The notes: generated by a model from the sequence alone, not told the origin. Positions 50,096-59,525 are shown, numbered from the stretch's first letter. The stretch: DNA of 64,000 nucleotides from Archangium lipolyticum (GCF_024623785.1 NZ_JANKBZ010000042.1:22472-86471); one strand, 5' to 3'. Numbers and translations are program-made.

Positions 50096-52752
50096 TGAAC
50101 CCTGATGCGGGCAATGGGGGAACGGGGGGCAATCCGGACACGGGCGTCTCCCCGGAGGAAATCCCGGCACCGGTGGTGGAGCGCTCCTCGGAGCTCACCT
50201 ACGCGGATCCAGATGGGGAGACGCTCAACCTCACCGTCCATGGGCAGGGGTTTGTTCCCGGTTCCATCATCCACTGGGAAGGGCAGCCCCTGACCACCAC
50301 CTACCTCAGCGAGACCCGGCTCACCGCCACGTTCCCGAGCGCCTCGTTCCGTTACCTGGTGATGAATGGTGCCGTTCAGGTCTTCGCACCGGCTCCCGGA
50401 GGAGGGTTGTCCGAACGGGTCTATATCCCGCTGCCCTCGCCGGTCATCTCGGAGCTCGTGCCCGGCCACATCGCCGCCGACTGCGAGCAGACCGGAGAGC
50501 CCATCTCCGTCCGGGTGCTCGGGAAGAACTTCCTGCGGACCTCCGTCGTGTCGTTCGTGGGGAGCCTCCCCCTGTCCACCACCTTCGTGAGCAATCAGGA
50601 GCTGACCGCGCGGCTCGAACGGTCGGCCTGCTATTCGGCCAGCACCCACCTGTTGTACGTGGACACTCCCTCCGTCTGGCCGCGGTCGTCGGCCCGGGTG
50701 GCGCTCGAGGTGCGCAACCCCGAGCCGGTCATCGATGACGTCTGGCCGCGCGTCATCTCAGCCCTCGAGCCCGGAGGAGCGGACGCGGGAGTGGACGCGG
50801 GCACGCCGTCGGAGGGCAATGTCCTTCTCTCCCTGTGGGGCACGGGCCTGCTCCACCGGGGGACCGGCACGGAGGTGCGCTGGAACGGCGCCCGGGTTTC
50901 CTACATCTGGAACGGCGATGGGTCGATCTCGGTGGTGCTTCCTCCGGAGCTCGTCGCCACCAGCGGCCAGGGCGAGCTCACGCTCCACAACCCTCCTCCC
51001 GGCGGGGGCACGTCGAGCCCCACCCGCATCTCCATCCACTCGGGCCCCGTGGTTCATGAGCTGATCCCCTCGAGTGCGGAGCTGGGAGGTGCTGGTTTCA
51101 CCCTGGAGGTGTCGGGGGAGCGGTTCGATGGCGCCTCGACGGTGTATTGGAACGGGCGTGCGCGGACGACCAGGCTCCACCCCTACGGAGGTCGTCTCCT
51201 GGCCGACATTCCAGCGGCGGACCTGACCCTGCCCGGCACGGCGCGGATCACCGTGGTGGGTAGGGATGGGAAGGTCTCCCCTCCTTTGGGCTTCCTCGTC
51301 TCCGAGGAACGTCCCGCGCCGGTGGTCCGATCCCTCTCTTCCGCCGTCTTCTCCGCGGGCAGTGGCTGGAGGACGCTCTGGGTGTACGGCAGCGGCTTCC
51401 ACCAGGACTCCCGGATTCGGTGGAACGGCGAGGAGCGTGTGACCACCTTCGTGGATTCGACCACCCTGAGGACCTCCCTGTCGGCCGCGGACCTCCAGAG
51501 CGCCGGAGTGGCCAGGATCACGGTGGTGACCCCGGGCCCCGGGGGCGGAACGTCCCTTCCGCTGCTGCTGCGAATCGAGCCACGCCTCGCCGTTCCGGTC
51601 ATCAGCTCGCCCGGCACCATGATGGCTCCTTCGGGCACTCCGGAGGCGGAGGTCTCCCTCGTGGGGTATGGCTTCGAGCCCACGTCCGTCATCCTCTGGA
51701 ATGGAGAGACACTGCCGACCTGGCTCACCACCTATGACACCACCAGCGTCCAGGAGGCACGTCTCTCCGCACGTGTGCCGGCCTCGCGGCTGGCGAGTCC
51801 CGGGACCGCCGAGGTGCATGTGCTCAATCCCGAGCCCGGGGGCGGGCTGAGCGACCCGGTGCCCTTCACCATCCTGGCGCCCGGCGAGTGGGGGGTACCG
51901 CTGTCCCCGGCCTCCGCCGAGGTGGGGACCCAGGAGTTGTACCTCGACGTGAATAACTTGTGGTCCTACTCCCACATCACCAAGGACTCGGTTTTGCAGT
52001 GGGGGAGCGAAGTGCTCGTGCCCTCCCGGCGTGACGAGGGCAGCTTCACCGTGCATCTGGAGAAGGAGCGTCTGGCCTCCGTCGGGAAGGTAGAGGTCCG
52101 GGTGTTCACACCCGGGGTGGGGCTGAGTGCTCCCAGGCCCTTCCCCATCGTCCCCCCGCGTACTCCGTGGCTCGGGACGATCTCTCCCGGTGTGGTCTCG
52201 GTGGGGCAGTGGGGCGAGACCGGCTCCGGTGCCCTGCGGGTGCACGGGGAGAACTTCGTTGGCGCCCACTACTCCAGCCAGTACCGGCCGCCGGACACCC
52301 AGGTGCTGTGGAATGGCACGGCCCGGAGCATGAGCCTGAACTCGTCCGGGTACGATGCCCGGATTCCCGTGACCGCGGCCGACGTGCGTACCGCGGGCTC
52401 GGTGCAGGTGCGCTTGTCCAAGCCTTCCGCAGTGGGAGAGACCGAGTCGCTGATGGCGCTCCTCCACGTGACGCTCGAACGGCCGGTGCCGCTCCTGCAG
52501 GGGCTGCGGCCCGCTGGCATGCCCGTGGGCAGCCCGTCCTTCCCGCTGCGGGTGAGTGGCTCGGGCTTCCACGCGGCCTCGGTGGTGCAATGGAATGACG
52601 AGTCCCTCCCCACGCGGTTGGAAGGCGAGACGCTCGTCGCCACCGTGCCCGCCTCGGTGCTGGCGCAGCCGGGCGAGGCGCGGGTGAGGGTCGTCACGCC
52701 CGAGCCCGGAGGTGGCCCCTCGCTGCCGCTCGTCTTCCAGGTGTATCCCTGA
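50023..52752 (+). CDS. Large lipoprotein of IPT/TIG repeats, paralogue 1
   Basis: A 909-residue predicted lipoprotein. The second ATG (50023) is preferred since GAGGGG lies 9 nt before it, whereas it abuts the ATG at 50014. The leader VWNHLGAWVLAVVLCAC ends in a lipobox-like LCAC. After a Gly/Asn/Asp-rich linker come about nine immunoglobulin-like IPT/TIG domains, each ending in variants of NPEPGGGLSDPV and containing G-x-GF ... V-x-W-NG ... T-x-V(S/P)A. Such domains are structural parts of surface or secreted proteins. The next gene is a closely related paralogue. The function is unknown; a role in surface assembly or adhesion would fit. Confidence 0.88.
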   Translation: MRVWNHLGAWVLAVVLCACGPGLSLNPDAGNGGTGGNPDTGVSPEEIPAPVVERSSELTYADPDGETLNLTVHGQGFVPGSIIHWEGQPLTTTYLSETRLTATFPSASFRYLVMNGAVQVFAPAPGGGLSERVYIPLPSPVISELVPGHIAADCEQTGEPISVRVLGKNFLRTSVVSFVGSLPLSTTFVSNQELTARLERSACYSASTHLLYVDTPSVWPRSSARVALEVRNPEPVIDDVWPRVISALEPGGADAGVDAGTPSEGNVLLSLWGTGLLHRGTGTEVRWNGARVSYIWNGDGSISVVLPPELVATSGQGELTLHNPPPGGGTSSPTRISIHSGPVVHELIPSSAELGGAGFTLEVSGERFDGASTVYWNGRARTTRLHPYGGRLLADIPAADLTLPGTARITVVGRDGKVSPPLGFLVSEERPAPVVRSLSSAVFSAGSGWRTLWVYGSGFHQDSRIRWNGEERVTTFVDSTTLRTSLSAADLQSAGVARITVVTPGPGGGTSLPLLLRIEPRLAVPVISSPGTMMAPSGTPEAEVSLVGYGFEPTSVILWNGETLPTWLTTYDTTSVQEARLSARVPASRLASPGTAEVHVLNPEPGGGLSDPVPFTILAPGEWGVPLSPASAEVGTQELYLDVNNLWSYSHITKDSVLQWGSEVLVPSRRDEGSFTVHLEKERLASVGKVEVRVFTPGVGLSAPRPFPIVPPRTPWLGTISPGVVSVGQWGETGSGALRVHGENFVGAHYSSQYRPPDTQVLWNGTARSMSLNSSGYDARIPVTAADVRTAGSVQVRLSKPSAVGETESLMALLHVTLERPVPLLQGLRPAGMPVGSPSFPLRVSGSGFHAASVVQWNDESLPTRLEGETLVATVPASVLAQPGEARVRVVTPEPGGGPSLPLVFQVYP

Positions 52753-52773
52753 GCGTTCGGCGTGCCACGCGGG

Positions 52774-52919
52774 AAACCTTGCGCATTCCCTCCGCCTCCG
52801 GGGTTCTGGAGGCAACACGCTGAAATCCAAGCGAGGGGATGTCGTCGATGCGAGTCTGGAATCACCTGGGGGCCTGGGCCCTGGCGGTCGTGCTCTGTGC
52901 CTGCGGGCCGGGGTTGAGC
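52774..52919 (+). repeat. Duplicated promoter/leader block, copy 2
   Basis: Second copy of the 49949-50095 block, located upstream of the second IPT/TIG gene. The repeat unit (block plus gene) is about 2.8 kb, so the pair arose by tandem duplication. Confidence 0.88.
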
Positions 52920-55547
52920 AACGGGAACGGCGGAACGCCAGGCCTGGATGGCGGGGGCAGTGGAACGGACGCGGGGGGCGACGTCCCCCAGGGGAATCCG
53001 CGTCCGTTGATGGACTCCGCGGAGCTCTCCTACGACGATCCGGAGGGCCACACCGTCACCATTTCAGTGACAGGCCGGGACTTCGTTCCCACGACCGTCA
53101 TCCGGTTGGGATCGAGCGCGCTCCCCACCACCTACGTGAGTGAGACCCGGCTCACCGCGAGCCTGACTCATACGCAGCTCGCGGAGTGGTCGAATCGTGG
53201 GGTAGACGTGTTCACGCCCTCCCCCGGCGGCGGTGACTCCGGAAGCGTCGGGCTCTCGATCCCCGCTCCCGTTCTCTCGGAGCTCGTGCCCGGGTCCATT
53301 CCCTCTGGATGCCAGGACGAGCTCACCCCCGTGAGGATCCTCGGGAAGAACTTCTACCGGGCCTCCACCGTCATCTACCTGGGGGGGATTCCACTGCCCA
53401 CCACGTTCGTGAGCAACCAGGAGCTGCTCGTGCAGGTCGAGCGGTCCAGGTGTCAGCAGGGCGGCTTCCAATCGCTGTCCGTGAAGAACGACCTGGGGCC
53501 ATGGCCGCAGCTGTCGGGCTTCGTGCAGCTCCCGGTGCGCTATCCCGAGCCGCGCCTCGATGACGTGTGGCCTCGCGTCGTCTCCGCCAACGACACGACC
53601 TTCACCCATCCCGTCTCCTTCACCCTCCAGGGGAGTGGTTTCCGGGACGGCTCGCAGGTGTACTGGAACGGGAACCGGGTCGAGTCCTCGCGGACGAACG
53701 AGGGCGTGCTCACGGCGCTTCTCCCGCCGGAGCTCTTCACCACCGCTGGACGGGGCGCGTTCACGGTGCACAACCCGGAGCCGGGTGGAGGAACGTCGGG
53801 CTCCTTCGAGATCCTCGTCCAGTCGGGCCCGGTGCTGCGGGAGCTGTCTCCGGGACGCGCGGTCCAGGGGAGCGCCGGTCTGGTGCTGGAGGTGTTCGGA
53901 GATGGCTTCGGTACGTCGTCCTCGACGCTGCTCTGGAACGGGAGCGCGCGGACGACCTGGTTCCATGGCAATGGCCAGCTCGTCGCCGACATCACCGCGG
54001 AGGACCTGTCCACCGCGGGCACGGCACGCATCTCCGTGCTCCGCGAGGATGGCAAGGAGTCCCAGTCCCTGGGCTTCGTCGTCTCCGCGTCCGCTCCCAC
54101 GCCGGTGGTCTCCTCGCTCTCGCCCGGCGTCGTCAGCGCGGGCTCTGGCGCGAGGGTCATCACCGTGTACGGGTCGGGTTTCCAGCCGCGGTCCCAGGTG
54201 CGCTGGAACGGAGAAGAGCGCGCCACCTCGTTCCAGGCGGAGACGCCGGACAGGTTGGGTGTCTCCCTCACCGCCGCCGATCTCCAGACTCCTGGCGAGG
54301 CCCGGGTCACCGTGTCCAACCCGGCTCCTGGCGGCGGAACGTCCCTGCCGTTGATGTTCCAGATCGACTCGCGGCACGAGGTTCCGTTGCTCACCTGGGC
54401 CGAGCCCGGGTGGCTCCCGGCGGGCTCCGGAGACGTGGAGCTCACCCTCGGGGGGTATGGCTTCGAGCCTGCGTCCATCGTCCGGTGGAACGGCGTGGCA
54501 CTGAAGAGCACCTTCCAACGCGAGACGCCTCCTTTCTCCTCGCTGGAGCAGACGGTGCTCCGCGCCACCGTGCCGGCCGGACTGCTGGCCACGTCCGGAG
54601 CCGGTGAGCTGACCGTGTCCAACCCCGAGCCCGGCGGAGGCACGAGCGAGCCGTACAGGCTTCCCGTGGTCGCCTCCAACGCGTGGAGAGCCTCCAGGCT
54701 CCATCCCTCCGTCCTCGATGCGGGTGCGCAGCCCGTGAGCCTCTACATCGAGAGTGGCTCGGAGGGTCCCTTCTTCAGCAAGGAGTCCGTGGTGCGCGTG
54801 GGCTTCAGGGAGAAGGTGCCCCTCACCCAGTCGGCGACGGGCCTCACCGTGCAACTGGATGCGGAGGACCTGGTCACCGCGGGGAATCTGGAGGTGCGGG
54901 TGTTCACGCCCTATGGAGGGTGGAGCGCGCCGCTGTTCCTCCGCGTCATGCCCCCGCGCCAGCCGCTGCTCCAGTCCATCTCTCCCGGTGTCCTGTCGGT
55001 GGGGGAATGGGCACCGCTCGAGTCCCGGTCCCTCGTGCTGTGGGGAGTCCTCGGGGCCAGGAGCTACATGAGCGGCTCCTCGCCCGTGAGTGGACTGGTG
55101 GCTCGCTGGAAGGGCGCCGAGCGGAGCGTGAGCCTGTTCAATGACTCGATTCGCGCCATGTTCCCGGTGACAGGGGCCGACCTGGAGACCGCGGGCACCG
55201 TCCCGGTGGGTCTGGCCAGGCCGGCCGCTGGCGGTGGTGGGTCGTTGCCGGCACTTCTCCACGTGACGCTCGAGCGGCCGGTGCCGTTCACGCTGAGCCT
55301 CAGCCCGGCCGGGCTGCCCGTGGGCAGTGCCTCCTTCCCGCTGCGGGTACGGGGCTCGGGCTTCCACGCGGCCTCGGTGGTGCGGTGGAACGGCGAGCCC
55401 CTGCCCACGCGGTGGGAGGAGGGGATGCTCGTCGCCACCGTGCCCGCCTCGGCCCTGGCCACCGCGGGCGAGGCGACGGTGGTGGTGCACACCCCCGGAC
55501 CTGGAGGTGGCACCTCGCTGCCGCTGCTCTTCCGCGTCCTGCCGTGA
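52848..55547 (+). CDS. Large lipoprotein of IPT/TIG repeats, paralogue 2
   Basis: An 899-residue paralogue of the preceding gene, with the same lipoprotein leader (lipobox LCAC) and a Gly/Asp-rich linker. It again contains about nine IPT/TIG units with recurring RVTVSNPAPGGGTSLPL and LTVSNPEPGGGTSEPY. ATG 52848 is preferred over 52839 for the same ribosome-site reason. The leader and C-terminal unit are closest to paralogue 1, while the internal domains have diverged, suggesting that exposed domains evolve faster. It converges on the HtrA-like gene with only 9 bp between stops. Confidence 0.88.
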   Translation: MRVWNHLGAWALAVVLCACGPGLSNGNGGTPGLDGGGSGTDAGGDVPQGNPRPLMDSAELSYDDPEGHTVTISVTGRDFVPTTVIRLGSSALPTTYVSETRLTASLTHTQLAEWSNRGVDVFTPSPGGGDSGSVGLSIPAPVLSELVPGSIPSGCQDELTPVRILGKNFYRASTVIYLGGIPLPTTFVSNQELLVQVERSRCQQGGFQSLSVKNDLGPWPQLSGFVQLPVRYPEPRLDDVWPRVVSANDTTFTHPVSFTLQGSGFRDGSQVYWNGNRVESSRTNEGVLTALLPPELFTTAGRGAFTVHNPEPGGGTSGSFEILVQSGPVLRELSPGRAVQGSAGLVLEVFGDGFGTSSSTLLWNGSARTTWFHGNGQLVADITAEDLSTAGTARISVLREDGKESQSLGFVVSASAPTPVVSSLSPGVVSAGSGARVITVYGSGFQPRSQVRWNGEERATSFQAETPDRLGVSLTAADLQTPGEARVTVSNPAPGGGTSLPLMFQIDSRHEVPLLTWAEPGWLPAGSGDVELTLGGYGFEPASIVRWNGVALKSTFQRETPPFSSLEQTVLRATVPAGLLATSGAGELTVSNPEPGGGTSEPYRLPVVASNAWRASRLHPSVLDAGAQPVSLYIESGSEGPFFSKESVVRVGFREKVPLTQSATGLTVQLDAEDLVTAGNLEVRVFTPYGGWSAPLFLRVMPPRQPLLQSISPGVLSVGEWAPLESRSLVLWGVLGARSYMSGSSPVSGLVARWKGAERSVSLFNDSIRAMFPVTGADLETAGTVPVGLARPAAGGGGSLPALLHVTLERPVPFTLSLSPAGLPVGSASFPLRVRGSGFHAASVVRWNGEPLPTRWEEGMLVATVPASALATAGEATVVVHTPGPGGGTSLPLLFRVLP

Positions 55548-55556
55548 GAGGGACGC

Positions 55557-56471
55557 TCACGCCGCCTTGCTGTGCTCGCGCCAGGCGGCGCGGGCCCGCA
55601 GGGTGCGGCGGCGGCCCTTGCGCAGCACGTTCAGGCTCACCTCGGGCGCCGAGGCGAGCGCCAGCAACCGCTGTACGTCGTCCACGTTGGTGACGGGCCG
55701 CTCGTCGATTCCCAGCAGCAGGTCTTCCGCCTCGAGACCGGCGTCGGCCGCGGGCGAGCCCTCGCCCACCTTGAGGACTCGCACGGCACGGGGCTGGCCC
55801 GTGTCGCGGGCCTGCTCGGGCGGCAGGTTGATGGCGGTGGCGGCGATGCCGAGGAAGCGCCGGTCCACCTTGCCGCGCTGGATGAGCAGGCTGGCGACCC
55901 AGGCCGCCGTGGTGGCGCTCACCGCGAAGCCGATGCCCTGCGCGTACGGCAGCACCACGGTGTTGATGCCCACCACCTGCCCGCGCATGTTGAGCAGCGG
56001 CCCGCCCGAGTTGCCCGGGTTGATGGCCGCGTCCGTCTGCAACAGGCCTTCGAGCACCACTCCGTCCGGCAGGGGCAGCGTGCGGTTGACGGCGCTCACC
56101 ACGCCCATCGACACGGACCGCTCCAGGCGGAAGGGGTTGCCGATGGCCATCACCAGCTGGCCCACGCGCACGTCATGCGGATCCGCGAGCGGAAGGGTGG
56201 GGAACTTCGAGCCCTGCTCGGTGCGCACCACGGCGAGGTCCGTGGGAGCGTCCGCGCCCACGAGCTCGGCGCGCACCTCGCTGCCATCGTGCAGCTCCAC
56301 GGTGAGCTGGCGCGGGCTGCGCACCACGTGGCGGTTGGTGAGGATGTAGCCGTCGGGGGTGAGGAAGAGGCCGGTGCCATGGCCTCGCGCGTGCTGCACG
56401 GCCACCACCGCGGGCGCCGCCTTCGACACGAGGGTTTCGAGCTCGTCGGAGAACTGTTGGAGGAACTTCAT
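55557..56471 (-). CDS. HtrA/DegP-like serine protease with PDZ domain, no signal peptide
   Basis: A 304-residue S1C serine protease. The triad is His48 (TNRHVV), Asp78 (TDLAVV) and Ser155 (NPGNSGGPLL). A C-terminal PDZ domain (about 205-285) follows: RRFLGIAATAINLP and AGLEAEDLLLGIDERPVTNVDDVQRLL. The protein starts MKFLQQFSDELETLVSKAAPAV with no hydrophobic leader, so it appears cytoplasmic, unlike standard HtrA. A second protease-like gene begins 15 bp upstream on the same strand; the two form an operon. A cytoplasmic HtrA would be involved in cleavage or binding of misfolded or regulatory proteins. Confidence 0.92.
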   Translation of the reverse strand: MKFLQQFSDELETLVSKAAPAVVAVQHARGHGTGLFLTPDGYILTNRHVVRSPRQLTVELHDGSEVRAELVGADAPTDLAVVRTEQGSKFPTLPLADPHDVRVGQLVMAIGNPFRLERSVSMGVVSAVNRTLPLPDGVVLEGLLQTDAAINPGNSGGPLLNMRGQVVGINTVVLPYAQGIGFAVSATTAAWVASLLIQRGKVDRRFLGIAATAINLPPEQARDTGQPRAVRVLKVGEGSPAADAGLEAEDLLLGIDERPVTNVDDVQRLLALASAPEVSLNVLRKGRRRTLRARAAWREHSKAA

Positions 56472-56486
56472 GGCTTCACTCTCCCT

Positions 56487-57383
56487 TCACGAACGCTTGC
56501 CGATGGTGATGGGGAGCTCGCGCACCTCGCCCGCGCGGAGCACCCGGGCCTGCACCTGCGTGCCCACCTTCTCGTCGCCGAGGTAGCCGAGCAGCTCCTC
56601 GATGCTGTGCAGCGGCTGGCCTCCGAGGCTCACCAGGACGTCGCCGATGAGCAGCCCGGCCTTGTCGGCGGGGCCGTCGGGTTCGACGGTGAGGAGGATG
56701 AGTCCGCCCTCGCTCCCGACGCGGGCCCCGAGACCCTGCGGCAGCCGGACGGGGTGGGCGCCCACGCCGAGGTAGCCCCGGCGGATGCCACCGTGTTGCC
56801 GGAGGGCCTGGGTGACGCGGGAGACTGTTTCGCCGGGGATGGCGACGGCGGCGGTGCGGGACAGGGCGGCGGTGAGCAGCCCGAGGAAGCGGCCCTGTGC
56901 GTCCACGAGCGCGCCACCGGAGAAGCCGGGAGGCAGGTCGGCATCGGTCTCCAGGTAACGGTCGATGCGGCCACCCGCGAAGGTGCGCCAGCCCTCGCCG
57001 AACGCGCTGACGATGCCGAGCGTGGCGCGCGCGGTGCGGCCCGGGCGGCCGAGGGCGAGCACGAGGTGGCCCACCTTGAGCTCCTGAAGCGGCGTGGGGG
57101 CCAGGGCGGTGAGGCCGGAGACATCGGCCTTGAGGAGGGCGAGGTCCGTGGAGGGATCTCTCCCGACGAGCTCGGCGGAGACGGAGCGGCCATCGGAGAG
57201 GCCGATGGAGATGGAGCCCTCGTGCTCGATGGCGTGGTGGGTGGTGACGATATGACCCTCGGCGCTCCAGACGATGCCGGTGGCACCGTGGCGGCGGCGG
57301 GCCTCGACGCGGACGATGCTGGGAGCGACGCGCTCGACGATGGAGGCGAGGGATTGGGAGAGGGCGTGAAGGTCGACGGACAT
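56487..57383 (-). CDS. HtrA-like protease with PDZ domain, second of a pair
   Basis: A 298-residue S1C-type protein. ATG 57383 starts MSVDLHALSQSLASIV with no signal peptide; upstream codons run into a dispersed repeat. The triad positions are His50 (TTHHAI), Asp80 (TDLALL) and Ser155 in GFSGGALV; the normal GNSGG is changed to GFSGG. A PDZ domain (about 210-290) closes the protein: RGYLGVGAHPVRLP ... ADKAGLLIGDVLVSLGGQPLHS. It is related to the next gene but divergent, so they may act as a hetero-oligomer. The changed oxyanion-loop residue may lower activity. It lies downstream of the LuxR-type regulator, which may control the pair. Confidence 0.9.
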   Translation of the reverse strand: MSVDLHALSQSLASIVERVAPSIVRVEARRRHGATGIVWSAEGHIVTTHHAIEHEGSISIGLSDGRSVSAELVGRDPSTDLALLKADVSGLTALAPTPLQELKVGHLVLALGRPGRTARATLGIVSAFGEGWRTFAGGRIDRYLETDADLPPGFSGGALVDAQGRFLGLLTAALSRTAAVAIPGETVSRVTQALRQHGGIRRGYLGVGAHPVRLPQGLGARVGSEGGLILLTVEPDGPADKAGLLIGDVLVSLGGQPLHSIEELLGYLGDEKVGTQVQARVLRAGEVRELPITIGKRS

Positions 57384-57508
57384 TTCGGGCGTTCCTTTCG
57401 CCGTAAAAACTAAAAGGCACGAGCGAGCCGCACATCGGCGAGACGGATGGCTCCCGACCCATCCAAATGGGTAGGTCCCCCTCCCTGGAGGAACAGGGCT
57501 CACACCCA

Positions 57509-57546
57509 TCCCCTCTCCCTCTGGGAGAGGGACGGGGTGAGGGTAT
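57509..57546. repeat. REP-like palindromic repeat, copy 2 (inverted)
   Basis: CCCTCTCCCTCTGGGAGAGGG followed by ACGGGGTGAGGGTATGG in inverse orientation to copies 1 and 3. It lies just beyond the LuxR-type gene's stop, before the HtrA pair, and can form a stable hairpin. Confidence 0.75.
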
Positions 57547-57573
57547 GGAATCCCCCGGGTTGCCACTCCGCCA

Positions 57574-58209
57574 TCAGAGGGTCACGAGTCCCATGCGAGC
57601 GGCCCGAACGACAGCCTCGGTGCGCCGTTGCACACCGAGCTTGGCGAGGACGGCATTCACATGGAACTTGGCGGTGTGCTCGCTGATGGAGAGCCTGTCC
57701 GCGATGGCCTTGTTGGACAGGCCCTCGGCGAGCAGCGCGAGCACCTCGCGTTCACGAGGCGTCAGCGTCTCCTGGCCCGAGGTAGGGCTCGATGCCCGAG
57801 GCGCCGCGCGCAAGGAGGAGAGCGCGGGATCGAACACGGAGAGCCCCCGGGCCACTGCCCGGAGTGCGGCGAGCAGCGGAGCGGGGGCCACGTCGCGGAA
57901 CAGGAGCCCGCGAGCGCCCGCGGAGAGCGCGCCCTCCCCGGAGGGCTCATCGGGGACGAGCGCGAGCACGGGAGCACCGAGCTCGGGGGCATCGAGCCGT
58001 GCACCGTCCGCCGGGTGGAGGCCCACGTCCCACAGGACGACATCGGGAGTGGACTCGGGGCGCGAGGACTCCACCTCGGCGAGGGTGCCGGACAGGAGCA
58101 CGACGATATCGCCGCCCTGCTCGACGAGGGCTCGGGAGAGCGCACCCCGGGCGAGAGGGTCCTCGGCGATGAGGACGACACGGACGGGAGTGGCGTCGGA
58201 GTCCAGCAC
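57574..58209 (-). CDS. LuxR/NarL-family response regulator
   Basis: A 211-residue regulator. The N-terminal receiver-like domain (about 8-125) has VVLIAEDPLARGAL and a likely phosphoacceptor Asp61 in VVLWDVGLHPADG; it lacks the more usual acidic triplet spacing, so it may be degenerate. The C-terminal LuxR-type helix-turn-helix (145-205) reads LTPREREVLALLAEGLSNKAIADRLSISEHTAKFHVNAVLAKLGV. The GTG start at 58209 is assumed from the family N-terminus. REP-like hairpins lie on both sides of the gene. No kinase gene is nearby. The HtrA pair downstream on the same strand is a plausible target or co-transcribed unit. Confidence 0.88.
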   Translation of the reverse strand: MLDSDATPVRVVLIAEDPLARGALSRALVEQGGDIVVLLSGTLAEVESSRPESTPDVVLWDVGLHPADGARLDAPELGAPVLALVPDEPSGEGALSAGARGLLFRDVAPAPLLAALRAVARGLSVFDPALSSLRAAPRASSPTSGQETLTPREREVLALLAEGLSNKAIADRLSISEHTAKFHVNAVLAKLGVQRRTEAVVRAARMGLVTL

Positions 58210-58260
58210 GGCGTCAATGCCTAACGGTGGGACTCCACGGGTTCAACCCGGGGTTCGCGA

Positions 58261-58297
58261 TACCCTCACCCCGTCCCTCTCCCGGAGGGAGAGGGGA
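58261..58297. repeat. REP-like palindromic repeat, copy 3
   Basis: TACCCTCACCCCGTCCC followed by TCTCCCGGAGGGAGAGGGG, the same orientation as copy 1. It lies between the amrS stop and the LuxR-type gene and may end or stabilise the amrS transcript. Confidence 0.75.
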
Positions 58298-58304
58298 AGT
58301 CGGG

Positions 58305-59378
58305 TCACATCACTGCCACGGGGAAGCGGCGGCGTCCGAAGTCTCCGGGCTTCGCGTCGAAGTGTCCGGGAACCCTGGTGCCGCAGTCCGGGCACCTGCC
58401 TTCCTCCGTGAGCCGGTACGTGAGCAGCTCGTGCCAGTCGCGCTCGATGAGCGCCGTGCCGCAGCCGGGGCAGGACGTCGTCTCGCCCGAGGGGTCATGC
58501 ACGTTGCCCGTGTACACGTACCGCAGCCCCGCCTTCCGAGCGATCTCCCGCGCCCGGCGCAGCGTGGCCGGCGGGGTGGGCGGGATGTTCCTCAGCTTGT
58601 AGTCCGGATGGAACGCGGTGAAGTGCAGCGGCACGTCCGGCCCGAGGTGTTTCATCAACCACTCACTCATGGCGCCCACCTCCGCGTCCGAGTCGTTCTT
58701 CCCCGGAATCAGCAGCGTGGTGATCTCCAGCCACACGCTCGTCTCGTGGTGGAGGTACTCGAGTGTTTCCAGCACGGGCTTCAGGTGCGCGGCCGTGAGC
58801 TGGAAGTAGAAGTCCTCGGTGAAGGCCTTCAGGTCCACGTTGGCCGCGTCCATCTTGGCGTAGAACTCGCGGCGCGGCTCGGCGTGCATGTAGCCGGCGG
58901 TCACGGCCACCGTCTGGATGCCGCGTGCATGGCACGCGTCCGCCACGTCCATGGCGTACTCGGCGAAGATGACCGGGTCGTTGTAAGTGAAGGCCACGCT
59001 GCGGCAGCCGTACGCCTCGGCTGCGCGGGCGATGGACTCGGGGCTTGCCTCATCGGTGAGCCGGTCCATCTCGCGCGACTTGGAGATGTCCCAGTTCTGG
59101 CAGAAGCGGCACGCCAGGTTGCACCCGGCCGTCCCGAAGGACAGCACGCTGCTGCCCGGGTGGAAGTGCGTCAGCGGCTTCTTCTCGATGGGGTCCACGC
59201 AGAACCCCGACGAGCGCCCATGGGTGGTCAGCACCATCTGGTCGCCCGTGCGCTGCCGCACGAAACACATGCCCCGTTGCCCCTCGTGCAGCTTGCAGTC
59301 GCGAGGGCACAGGTCGCATTGGATGCGTCCATCCTCCAACGCATGCCACCAGCGCGCGGGGTGTTCGCTCTCTCTCAT
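58305..59378 (-). CDS. amrS: AmmeMemoRadiSam system radical SAM enzyme
   Basis: A 357-residue radical SAM protein of the AmrS family. The [4Fe-4S] cluster Cys are in GTAGCNLACRFCQNW (Cys86, 90 and 93), with a typical N-terminal Cys cluster (CDLCPRDCKLHEGQRGMC) and C-terminal zinc-ribbon pairs (CPGCG and CPDCG). SAM-binding features include AFTYNDPVIFAEYAMDV and ITTLLIPGKNDS. ATG 59378 follows GGGGAGGGAGC, a good ribosome site. In other genomes AmrS is linked to AmrA (AMMECR1) and a MEMO1-like protein; neither is adjacent here. The biological substrate of the system is not firmly established. Confidence 0.94.
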   Translation of the reverse strand: MRESEHPARWWHALEDGRIQCDLCPRDCKLHEGQRGMCFVRQRTGDQMVLTTHGRSSGFCVDPIEKKPLTHFHPGSSVLSFGTAGCNLACRFCQNWDISKSREMDRLTDEASPESIARAAEAYGCRSVAFTYNDPVIFAEYAMDVADACHARGIQTVAVTAGYMHAEPRREFYAKMDAANVDLKAFTEDFYFQLTAAHLKPVLETLEYLHHETSVWLEITTLLIPGKNDSDAEVGAMSEWLMKHLGPDVPLHFTAFHPDYKLRNIPPTPPATLRRAREIARKAGLRYVYTGNVHDPSGETTSCPGCGTALIERDWHELLTYRLTEEGRCPDCGTRVPGHFDAKPGDFGRRRFPVAVM

Positions 59379-59525
59379 GCTCCCTCCCCGGGGGCGGGTG
59401 TCTCCCGCCACCCATGGAGAGGGAACACGTGGGGGAGCGGGCAGCCGTCCCGCTCGGGACCGCTCGCCACGCGCCGGGCCGCCGGACGGCCGGGTACCGG
59501 ACCCTGGCCCGGCGCCTCGCGTGGC

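Noticed and set aside
48148..50649. An 833-codon minus-strand open frame
   Set aside because: Spans the caspase gene and the start of the IPT/TIG gene on the opposite strand and has no recognisable domain.
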